From: Clostridia bacterium
Lineage (GTDB): Bacteria; Bacillota_A; Clostridia; Oscillospirales; CAG-272
Direction of reading: 5' to 3'
DNA: 9,310 nt
Assembly: GCA_017626655.1 (NCBI GenBank)
Contig: JAGAIH010000305.1
Coordinates: forward strand, 1-9,310
Positions 1 through 5,521 of the stretch are shown one piece after another (within the stretch, counting starts at the first letter, position 1; every line of letters starts with the position of its first letter). The notes under the pieces were generated by a model. It was given only the letters and a program-made list of their open reading frames with translations. It was not told where the DNA came from and made no database searches. The position numbers and the translations under genes were made by a program.

Positions 1-1246
1 CCTCTGCGCCCGCCTCCACCGCATCGCCCGTGAGGAGGGCATCGACCTCTCTGACGAGGCCGCCCGCCTCATTGCGAGACAGGCCCAGGGCGGTATGCGC
101 GACGCCGTCAGCCTCCTGGAGCTGTGCGCCGGCGCGAGACTGCCCATCACCCCCGAGCTGGTCACCCGCACCATCGGCACCACGGGCCGAGAGGGGACCT
201 GCCGTGTAGTAAACGCCATCGCGGACAAGAACTTCGACCTGCTCTTCGAGATCATCGACGACATGGTCTCGGCCTCCCGCGACCCCGCCGTCTTCTGGCA
301 GGAGCTGATTGGCTACTACCGGGATATGCTGGTCACTAAGACCGTGAAGGACCCCTCCAAGTACCTGGACCTCACCGACAGCGAGCGGGAAGCCCTGGTC
401 GCCATCGCGGCGAGGTTCACTAAGGAGACCTTACTGTTCCACATCGGACTTTTGGAGGACGCCCTCTTCGCCATGCAGAAGTCCTACGCCGTCAAGCGCA
501 CCGTCTGCGAGATCACCCTGGTCCGCCTTTGCGACCCCGCCCTGGACACCTCGGTGGAGTCGATCCTCACCCGCCTCTCCCGCATCGAGGAGCAGCTGGT
601 GGCGGGCATCCCCGCCGCAGCCCCTGTTGAGACGGTCACCCCCACAGCCAATACAGCCCCCAAAGCCACCGCTCCCGCCGCGGAGGAGTTCCCCCCCCTG
701 GACGAGCCTCCCCTCCCCGATATGCCCCCTGACCTCTGGGAGCCTCCCCTGGACTACGGCATGACCGAGCCCACCCCGCCCCCGGTAAGAAGGGAAGCAC
801 CTACCCCCAAGCCCGCGCCCGCTCAAAGAACCGAGACCCCTACCGCCCGACCCGCCGAGAAGAAGACGGCCCCCGCGCAAGCCGCTCAGCCTGCCCCGGT
901 GCCCGCCCTGACCTCTGCTCCTGCCACCCAGCGTGTCCTCCGCCCTCTGCGCTCCTGGACCGAAGCCGTGGACAGAGTCAAGGCCACCAGCCGTATGGCG
1001 GCCTCCTTCCTCATCTCGGCCAAGGCCTACACCACCGAGGACGGCAAGATCGTGGTCAAGCTGGACAGCGATTTCGCCCGGGGTATGGTCTCCCGCGAGG
1101 GAGCGCCCGAGGCCCTGCGCGCCGCCCTGTCGGTGTGCCTTGGCCACAAGCTGGAGACCGCCGATATCCTCTACGAGGTGGAGGACAACCGCGTCAAAGC
1201 CCAAGGTTCCCTCATTGATCTCATCATCGAGGCTGCCGAGGAATAA
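1..1246 (+). CDS. dnaX: DNA polymerase III subunit tau/gamma, C-terminal part (5' end outside window)
   Basis: The reading frame is open from base 2, so the true start lies upstream; 414 residues are visible. DnaX is the ATP-driven clamp-loader subunit that also tethers the polymerase core. The first visible residues (LCARLHRIAREEGI, then IARQAQGGMRDAVSLLE) match the end of the AAA+ region and its lid; the G-G-M-R-D-A motif is the sensor-2 type signature of DnaX. Residues about 75-165 fit the helical collar domain. A Pro/Ala-rich linker follows at about 200-310 (bases about 610-940), then a folded C-terminal domain starting near RSWTEAVDRV, as in full-length tau. No A-rich slippery heptamer like that of E. 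coli is visible, but a run of eight C lies in the linker at 691-698. ybaB and recR follow, the usual dnaX operon order. The family call is firm. Confidence 0.95.
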   Translation, partial: LCARLHRIAREEGIDLSDEAARLIARQAQGGMRDAVSLLELCAGARLPITPELVTRTIGTTGREGTCRVVNAIADKNFDLLFEIIDDMVSASRDPAVFWQELIGYYRDMLVTKTVKDPSKYLDLTDSEREALVAIAARFTKETLLFHIGLLEDALFAMQKSYAVKRTVCEITLVRLCDPALDTSVESILTRLSRIEEQLVAGIPAAAPVETVTPTANTAPKATAPAAEEFPPLDEPPLPDMPPDLWEPPLDYGMTEPTPPPVRREAPTPKPAPAQRTETPTARPAEKKTAPAQAAQPAPVPALTSAPATQRVLRPLRSWTEAVDRVKATSRMAASFLISAKAYTTEDGKIVVKLDSDFARGMVSREGAPEALRAALSVCLGHKLETADILYEVEDNRVKAQGSLIDLIIEAAEE

Positions 1247-1300
1247 ACGCAAAGTAGAAAAAACAACAGAAAATTTAATAATCAGAGGAGATAAACCACT

Positions 1301-1648
1301 ATGAGAGCAAATGTACCCAAGGGAATGGGGGGCGGCCCCCAGAATATGCAGGCTATGATCCGCCAGGCACAGAAGATGCAGGAGGAGGTAGCCGCCAAGC
1401 AGGAGGAGCTGGACGCCCGCGAATACGAGATCAAGGCAGGCGGCGGCGTGGTCACCGTGACCATCAACGGTAAGAAGGAGGTCCTGTCCATCGACATCGC
1501 CCCCGAGCTGGTGGATCCCGACGACATCGAGACCCTGTCCGATATCCTGGTGGCCGGTGTCAACGAGGCCATCAAGCGCGTGGAGGAGACCAACTCCCGC
1601 GAGATCGAGAAGATCACGGGCAGCATGGCTATGCCCGGTCTGTTCTGA
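1301..1648 (+). CDS. ybaB: YbaB/EbfC family nucleoid-associated protein
   Basis: A protein of 115 residues, the normal size for the family. YbaB/EbfC proteins form small dimers that bind DNA without strong sequence specificity and coat the nucleoid; the gene almost always sits between dnaX and recR, as here. Visible hallmarks are a Gly/Met/Gln-rich N-terminus, a long amphipathic helix (MIRQAQKMQEEVAAKQEEL), the central strand motif AGGGVVTVTINGKKEV, and a C-terminal helix ending in the typical Met/Pro/Gly-rich tail (GSMAMPGLF). The start is fixed by a good Shine-Dalgarno, AGAGGAG at 1284-1290, ten bases upstream. The 54-bp gap after dnaX is A-rich and carries no convincing promoter, so co-transcription with dnaX is likely. 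Its molecular role is only loosely known in the family. Confidence 0.95.
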   Translation: MRANVPKGMGGGPQNMQAMIRQAQKMQEEVAAKQEELDAREYEIKAGGGVVTVTINGKKEVLSIDIAPELVDPDDIETLSDILVAGVNEAIKRVEETNSREIEKITGSMAMPGLF

Positions 1649-1649
1649 T

Positions 1650-2249
1650 ATGGCCGAGTACATCGAATCCCTGCAAAACTTGGCTGAGCAGTTCGGCAAG
1701 CTGGGCGGCGTGGGGCGTAAGAGCGCTCTCCGTATGGCCTTCTCGGTGCTGGATATGACCGACGAGGAGGCGGTGGAGTTCGCCCGCGCCATCGTGGACG
1801 CCAAGGAGAAGATCCACCTCTGCCCCGTCTGCATGAACCTCACCGACCGCGACCTCTGCGGCGTCTGCAACGACGAGACCCGCGACCGCTCCACCATCTG
1901 CGTGGTGTCCGACGTCAAGACCGTCATCGCCATGGAGAAGGTGCGGGAGTACCGCGGCACCTACCACGTCCTCCACGGCGTCCTGTCCCCCCTCAACGGC
2001 ATCACCCCCGACAAGCTGAGGCTCAAGGAGCTTTTAGAGCGAGTCAAGGACGGCACCGTCAAGGAGGTCATCGTGGCCACCAACGCCGACGTGGAGGGAG
2101 AAACCACCGCCATGTACATCGCCCGTCTGCTCCGCCCTCTGGATATCAAGGTTACGAGATTGGCCTTCGGTATCTCGGTAGGCACAGACATCGAGTACAC
2201 CGATGAGGTCACCCTGTTCCGCGCCCTGCAAGGACGGCAGGACGTCTGA
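1650..2249 (+). CDS. recR: Recombination mediator protein RecR
   Basis: A protein of 199 residues, the family length. RecR works with RecF and RecO to load RecA onto SSB-coated gapped DNA. Domains in order: an N-terminal helix-hairpin-helix (about 5-30, with KLGGVGRKSALRMA); a four-cysteine zinc finger (Cys58, Cys61, Cys70, Cys73 in CPVC...CGVC); a Toprim domain from about 80 to 175 containing EYRGTYHVLHGVLSPL and NADVEGETTAMYIARLL; and the C-terminal IEYTDEVTLFRAL motif. The ATG at 1650 is chosen because the protein then begins with the conserved family N-terminus; the frame is open further upstream, but that part would overlap ybaB and matches nothing. The ybaB stop and the recR start are separated by one base and no Shine-Dalgarno is evident, so translational coupling to ybaB is likely. 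A strong terminator follows 15 bp after the stop. Confidence 0.97.
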   Translation: MAEYIESLQNLAEQFGKLGGVGRKSALRMAFSVLDMTDEEAVEFARAIVDAKEKIHLCPVCMNLTDRDLCGVCNDETRDRSTICVVSDVKTVIAMEKVREYRGTYHVLHGVLSPLNGITPDKLRLKELLERVKDGTVKEVIVATNADVEGETTAMYIARLLRPLDIKVTRLAFGISVGTDIEYTDEVTLFRALQGRQDV

Positions 2250-2264
2250 TTCCGTGGCAAATAG

Positions 2265-2303
2265 AAAAGGGAGGGTACCCGCTGGGGGTATTCTCCCTTT
2301 TTT
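2265..2303 (+). terminator. Intrinsic terminator of the dnaX-ybaB-recR operon
   Basis: The arms AAAAGGGAGGGTACCC (2265-2280) and GGGTATTCTCCCTTTT (2286-2301) pair over 16 bp with two G-U pairs and a five-base loop, followed by a T-run to 2303. It lies just after the recR stop. The A-run at the other side could let it also act weakly on the opposite strand. Confidence 0.93.
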
Positions 2304-2331
2304 GATGGGGATCTGGTGTGTTGCGATGATC

Positions 2332-2566
2332 CAAATTTGGGTTTGTCGGGATGTTTCGGTTGGCACAAACAACTGTAGGGAGCGACGCCCTCGTCGCTCC
2401 GCCACATAAAACACACCGATATGTTTCGGGTGTAGAGGCGAAAAACATATATTTGACAAAAGATACAGGCAATTTTCAGGTTGCGGAGCGACGAGGGCGT
2501 CGCTCCCTACAATAGGTTATTGGCAATCAAGCCATCGTGCCCACCAGACCGCTAAACCCCAATTTG
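2332..2566. repeat. Nested inverted-repeat element (MITE- or REP-like), about 235 bp
   Basis: This non-coding stretch lies between two converging terminators. Its outer ends are imperfect inverted repeats: CAAATTTGGGTTTGTCGG from 2332 and, read on the other strand from 2566, CAAATTGGGGTTTAGCGG. The similarity stops abruptly outside these points, which suggests true ends. Inside lies a perfect 29-bp inverted repeat (2374-2402 and 2483-2511). No transposase and no clear target-site duplication are visible. The middle (2403-2482) is AT-rich and holds no open frame that looks like a gene. The shape is that of a non-autonomous mobile element or a paired REP unit. Boundaries rest on my reading of the imperfect outer repeat and could be narrower (2374-2511). 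Confidence 0.6.
2374..2511. repeat. Perfect 29-bp inverted repeat whose arms are themselves palindromes
   Basis: The left arm at 2374-2402 and the right arm at 2483-2511 are exact reverse complements over 29 bp. Each arm alone can also fold: GGAGCGACG, a four-base loop, then CGTCGCTCC, a perfect nine-bp stem. The pairing continues imperfectly inward (2404-2411 with 2474-2481). Such a unit can form either one long stem or two separate hairpins, the usual architecture of paired REP sequences. Similar units beginning TGTAGGG are, from memory, common dispersed repeats in gut Clostridia; I could not check this here. Confidence 0.85.
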
Positions 2567-2633
2567 AAAGGCAGCTGAATCGTTACATTGAGGTTTGTGG
2601 GACACCTCCGATCAACCCGCCAAACCGCGCCCC

Positions 2634-2666
2634 AAAAGAAAAACGGCCGCCGAAACGGCAGCCGTT
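2634..2666 (-). terminator. Intrinsic terminator after the degV-family gene
   Basis: Read on the minus strand, AACGGCTGCCG (2666-2656), loop TTT, CGGCGGCCGTT (2652-2642) make an 11-bp stem with one G-U pair, followed by a T-rich tail (TTTCTTTT). It begins only six bases after the stop codon of the DegV-family gene and closes the marR-acp-degV operon. Confidence 0.92.
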
Positions 2667-2672
2667 CTCATT

Positions 2673-3488
2673 TCAGTCTCCGATGATGCCCAGAATGTCG
2701 TAGCCCAGGTTGACCTGGATGGACAGGGTGATGGGGCGCTCGTAGATCGTGGCGGTGTGGTAGGTCTCCCGCAGACGGTAGAGGAGGTACTCCACGGTGC
2801 GGGTGCGGCTCACGAAATGCACCACCACGTGGGAGGGGGCGGGGCGGCCGCGACGGGGATCCTCCAGCACCGAAAGCAGGGCGGCGGCGGTGGCGCGGTC
2901 ATCCTCGGTGAAGTCGGTGACCCCGATACTGCCGTTCTCGATGCGGAAGATGGGACGGCGGTTTCGGGGCTCGCCCTCTACAGGGGGCTTGTAGACCAGC
3001 TTGTTGGCGTTCTGCAGCACCTTGACGCTGGCGGTGGTGAAGGAGATCTTCAGGGTGTTCTTGTAGGACTCCAGCTCGGCCTTGATGCGGCTCATGGGAT
3101 GCCCCAGGGTCACCATATGGCGGGCGCGAAGGACCATGAGGAACAGTCCTCCCGCCACGGCACCGCTGTCCAGAACCATCACCCTTCCCCCCAGGACCGA
3201 GGCGGCCCGGGAGGCGTTGCGGTTGGATTCGCTGAACTTGCGGGAGGCGGTGATGCACAGAACCCCGTCGTGGCTCCTCAAAAGCTCCTCAAAGCAGGCG
3301 CGGTAGGCCTCCTCGGAGGGCGGAATGGAATAGCCCTCTCCGTCGGACAGGGGCTGTTCGGCGGAAATGACGCGGTCGGCGATGACCGAATTTCCCACCC
3401 GACAGTCCAGGGGGATCATGGATACGCCATAGGCCGCGCAGTCCGCCTCGCTCATACAGCAGAGAGTTTCGGTAACAATGGCGATCAT
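2673..3488 (-). CDS. Divergent DegV/FakB-family lipid-binding protein
   Basis: A protein of 271 residues. DegV-family proteins bind a fatty acid in a two-domain fold; those called FakB present it to the kinase FakA, and the acyl-phosphate is passed by PlsX to ACP or used directly. The family is recognised from the start (MIAIVTETLCCMSEADCAAY, a variant of the usual opening), the SIPPSEEAYRACFEELL segment in place of TSxPS, LCITASRKFSESNRNA in place of the ISSxLSGT region, VMVLDSGAVAGGLFLMV, and the ending PITLSIQVNLGYDILGIIG. Compared with the usual family the head-group region has changed: the Thr of TSxPS reads Tyr, the SGT reads SES, and the His-containing GxHxGPG near the end is absent. 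The ligand may therefore differ. It starts 15 bases after the acp stop with only a weak ribosome site, so it is probably translated with acp. No fakA is in the window. Confidence 0.85.
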   Translation of the reverse strand: MIAIVTETLCCMSEADCAAYGVSMIPLDCRVGNSVIADRVISAEQPLSDGEGYSIPPSEEAYRACFEELLRSHDGVLCITASRKFSESNRNASRAASVLGGRVMVLDSGAVAGGLFLMVLRARHMVTLGHPMSRIKAELESYKNTLKISFTTASVKVLQNANKLVYKPPVEGEPRNRRPIFRIENGSIGVTDFTEDDRATAAALLSVLEDPRRGRPAPSHVVVHFVSRTRTVEYLLYRLRETYHTATIYERPITLSIQVNLGYDILGIIGD

Positions 3489-3503
3489 AAACGGTGGTGT
3501 CTC

Positions 3504-3719
3504 TTACGAATGCTCTTCGATGTAGGCGGCCAGCTTGTCAATGCTGTTGTACTTGATGGACATCTCCAGGGTCACGCCCAGCTCGTCCTCGATCTGCATG
3601 ACCAGCTCAGCCACGTCCAGGGAGTCCAGTCCCAGCTCGGTGAAGGGGGCGTCGGTCTTGATCTCGGAGGGGTCTACGTTCTTGTATTCGGCCACGATGG
3701 CTACGAGTTTCTCTTTCAT
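3504..3719 (-). CDS. acpP: Acyl carrier protein
   Basis: A 71-residue acidic protein with the ACP signature ELGLDSLDVAELVMQIED. Ser33 in the DSL motif is the expected attachment site for 4'-phosphopantetheine, after which the protein carries acyl chains as thioesters in fatty acid synthesis or phospholipid assembly. The start is fixed by a strong Shine-Dalgarno (AAAGGAG on the minus strand, 3734-3728), eight bases from the ATG. It lies 61 bp after the MarR-type regulator and 15 bp before the DegV-family gene in the same direction, with no terminator between them. No fab genes are nearby, so this may be either the main ACP or a dedicated second one (compare AcpB next to plsX in enterococci). 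The family call is firm; primary versus accessory role is open. Confidence 0.95.
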   Translation of the reverse strand: MKEKLVAIVAEYKNVDPSEIKTDAPFTELGLDSLDVAELVMQIEDELGVTLEMSIKYNSIDKLAAYIEEHS

Positions 3720-3780
3720 TGTCGTTTCTCCTTTGATTCATGTATTCAAATGATCCGCGCGCGGGCGGCAGGGGGTCGGG

Positions 3781-4233
3781 TCAGGCCTTCTCCTCAAAGA
3801 AGCCGTTGAGCTTGCGGAGACAGCGGACGAGGATCTCCATCTCCTCGTCGGAAAACTCATCCTCCACAGCCAGGATCATCTGCTCGTGAAAGTAGCGGTG
3901 GAGCCGGTTCATCTTGCGGCCTTCTCGGGTCAGCTCGATGATGGCCACGCGGGCGTCCTTCTCACTGCGGGTCTTGGTAACGTAGCCCTTCTTGACCAGC
4001 TTGTTCACGCAGACCGTAACGGTGGGAACGGTGACGTCCAGGGCCTCGGCGATCTCGCCCACGGCGCGGCGGTTGTCCTGCCCGTCGCCGATGCACTCCA
4101 GGGTATGGAACTCGGCGATGCTGAGGTCCCCCCCGCCAATGTGCTTGAGGCTCTTCTCCTCCACGCGGAGGACCGATTCATAGGTATCCACCAGGAGGGT
4201 ATTCAATTCATCCAAGCGTGCGCGGCTATCCAT
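3781..4233 (-). CDS. MarR-family regulator, FabT-like
   Basis: A 150-residue winged-helix repressor of the MarR family. The order is an N-terminal dimer helix, a helix-turn-helix at about 56-80 (VGEIAEALDVTVPTVTVCVN), a wing with KTRSEKDARVAIIELT (87-102), and C-terminal dimer helices with RLHRYFHEQMI and LRKLNGFFEE. These stretches resemble FabT of streptococci and lactococci (SIKEMHT-like helix, RLH..FH motif), the repressor of fatty acid synthesis that uses acyl-ACP as co-repressor. The adjacent acp gene supports this. The start at 4233 has AGGAGGG four bases upstream. A palindrome sits at the promoter, pointing to autoregulation. An ordinary MarR for another ligand cannot be excluded, so I leave the symbol empty. 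Confidence 0.88.
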   Translation of the reverse strand: MDSRARLDELNTLLVDTYESVLRVEEKSLKHIGGGDLSIAEFHTLECIGDGQDNRRAVGEIAEALDVTVPTVTVCVNKLVKKGYVTKTRSEKDARVAIIELTREGRKMNRLHRYFHEQMILAVEDEFSDEEMEILVRCLRKLNGFFEEKA

Positions 4234-4249
4234 TATGCCCTCCTGAAAT

Positions 4250-4264
4250 GTTAGATTGTCTAAC
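4250..4264. promoter_or_regulatory. Probable MarR operator palindrome
   Basis: GTTAGATTGTCTAAC is a perfect 6-bp inverted repeat with a three-base spacer. It begins at or just after the predicted transcription start and ends six bases before the Shine-Dalgarno of the MarR-type gene. Size, symmetry and place fit an autoregulatory MarR-dimer site. The half-site (GTTAGA) differs from the TTTGA-type half-site I recall for streptococcal FabT. Confidence 0.75.
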
Positions 4265-4272
4265 TATTTGAT

Positions 4273-4301
4273 ATTATAGCACAGGCGCGGCGGTTTGTCA
4301 A
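4273..4301 (-). promoter_or_regulatory. Sigma-70 type promoter of the marR-acp-degV operon
   Basis: On the minus strand TTGACA (4301-4296) and TATAAT (4278-4273) are both perfect consensus boxes with an optimal 17-bp spacer. Transcription should start near 4266, about 33 bases before the regulator's ATG. Confidence 0.93.
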
Positions 4302-4340
4302 GACGTATTTGGCGCGGATGGGGAATTTGTTTGAATGAAC

Positions 4341-4374
4341 AAGAAAAGGGAGAAACCAATCGGTCTCTCCCTTT
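4341..4374 (-). terminator. Intrinsic terminator after the beta-helix lipoprotein gene
   Basis: On the minus strand AAAGGGAGAGACC (4374-4362), loop GATT, GGTTTCTCCCTTT (4357-4345) form a 13-bp stem with one G-U pair, then a T-rich tail (TTCTTG). It starts 14 bases after the stop codon and separates this gene from the marR promoter downstream. Confidence 0.92.
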
Positions 4375-4388
4375 CAGATTCAATTCAG

Positions 4389-5360
4389 TCAGGACTGAGC
4401 GCCGGAGCTGATCTGCATAGCGGCCTCGTCGGCGTTGATGGTGCCGGGGCAGTTGAGGATGTCACCGCCGCAGGTGCCGGTGACAGCGCAGCCTGCCTCG
4501 ACCGTGATGGACATGGTAGCCTGGATGGCATCGTCGATGCAGTTGATCTCCACCTTGGAGCCGGCCGAGATCAGGATGTAGCCCTTATCGGTACGGTCAG
4601 CGGTATCGGACTTGATGGCGTCCTCTCCGCCGGACAGCTTGACGGTGGCGTTCTCGATCTCCACGCTGTCGTTGCCCTTCAGGATGTTGTTGACGCCCGT
4701 GACGTTCAGGGTGCAATCCTTGATACGCAGGTCGTTCTTGCAACCAATACCGTTGTTGTAGTTGCCGTTGACGTTCAGGGTACCCTCGCCCTTGATGGTC
4801 AGGTCGTCGGAGGAGTAGATGCAGGCGTTGGGCTTGTCATCGGCGGGGTTGGCGAACTGGTACAGGGTGGCGTCGGTCAGGGTGTTGACGGAGCCTGCGG
4901 CCAGGTAGATGGTGGCCTTGTCGGCGCTCTCGATGTAGAGGGGAGCCGAGGTATTGCAGGAGGCGGTGAAGTTGTTGAAGATCAGCTCCACCTCGGCGGT
5001 CTTGCCCACAGCCACCTTGATCTGGCCGTTGGAGAGATCGCCCTTCAGCTCGTAGGAGCCGCCGCGGGTGATGACGAAGGCGCCACCCTCGACCGTGATA
5101 CCGGTATCCTGAACAGAGGTGGAGAGCTGGTTGCCGTTGAAGGTCAGCACCACGGTGGTGGGAGCGGTGGTGCCGGGGGTCTGATTATCGGGGTTAGTGA
5201 CCACGGAGCCGTCGGGTTGGGTCACGGCGGGCTGACCGTTCGCGTCGGTCTGGACGGTGGTGTCCTTACCGGACTCGTCGGGGGTCTCAGGGGTTTTGTC
5301 ACAGGCGAGGAGGGTCAGGGCCAGCAGAGCGGCCAGCAGGATCAAAGCGAGCTTTTTCAT
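4389..5360 (-). CDS. Lipoprotein with Cthe_2159-type carbohydrate-binding beta-helix
   Basis: A protein of 323 residues. It opens with a lipoprotein signal peptide (MKKLALILLAALLALTLLAC; lipid-attached Cys20), followed by a Thr/Pro/Asp-rich tether to about residue 68. The rest is a right-handed beta-helix of the Cthe_2159 family (DUF4353): GGSYELKGDLSNGQIKV, APLYIESADKATIYLA, PNACIYSSDDLTIKGEGTL, VNGNYNNGIGCKNDLRI, GGEDAIKSD and IDDAIQATMSITVE are the repeating rungs. The family's founding member from Clostridium thermocellum binds cellulose-like and acidic sugars; there is no sign of enzymatic activity here. The start at 5360 is preferred over the ATG nine bases upstream because the Shine-Dalgarno AAAGGA (5376-5371) is ten bases from it but only one base from the upstream ATG. 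It may be co-transcribed with the VanY-like lipoprotein gene, since no terminator is seen between them. Confidence 0.88.
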   Translation of the reverse strand: MKKLALILLAALLALTLLACDKTPETPDESGKDTTVQTDANGQPAVTQPDGSVVTNPDNQTPGTTAPTTVVLTFNGNQLSTSVQDTGITVEGGAFVITRGGSYELKGDLSNGQIKVAVGKTAEVELIFNNFTASCNTSAPLYIESADKATIYLAAGSVNTLTDATLYQFANPADDKPNACIYSSDDLTIKGEGTLNVNGNYNNGIGCKNDLRIKDCTLNVTGVNNILKGNDSVEIENATVKLSGGEDAIKSDTADRTDKGYILISAGSKVEINCIDDAIQATMSITVEAGCAVTGTCGGDILNCPGTINADEAAMQISSGAQS

Positions 5361-5521
5361 GGGAATCATATCCTTTCTGAATGGAATGTCACAAGGACAG
5401 AGCGGGATAGGATCAAAGAGTCTTATCTATCCTACAGTTTACAGGAAAAATGTGTATATGATGTGAATACAGGGACACTTTTTTTGAAATTTGCCTGAAT
5501 AATGGTCCGAAATCCCGAAAA
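5361..5521 (-). other. 161-bp intergenic leader of the beta-helix lipoprotein gene
   Basis: This AT-rich gap contains the Shine-Dalgarno of the lipoprotein gene and an inverted repeat, GGATAG (5405-5410) and CTATCC (5427-5432), with a short imperfect inner extension. I found no convincing -35/-10 pair and no terminator for the upstream gene, so whether a promoter lies here is unclear. Confidence 0.4.

Noticed and set aside
431..1960. A 509-residue open frame on the minus strand across dnaX, ybaB and recR
   Set aside because: It is antisense to three firmly identified genes, has a low-complexity Gly/Leu/His-rich translation, and arises from GC-rich codon bias.
2453..2458. TTGACA inside the inverted-repeat element as a -35 box
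   Set aside because: No -10 like hexamer at 16-18 bp downstream (TTCAGG there) and no gene follows on that strand.
2374..2511. Possible CRISPR repeats
   Set aside because: Only two units in opposite orientation with one gap; no array of direct repeats with spacers and no cas genes.
3755..3764. Palindrome CCGCGCGCGG between marR and acp
   Set aside because: Simple GC alternation without a loop or T-run; too short to support a terminator or operator call.
2595..3809. A 404-residue plus-strand open frame over the marR-acp-degV operon
   Set aside because: It overlaps three recognised genes and a terminator; no family resemblance and Gly/Val/His-rich composition.
4335..5498. A 387-residue plus-strand open frame
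   Set aside because: Antisense shadow of the beta-helix lipoprotein, with a repetitive Gly/Val/Asp translation mirroring the helix rungs.
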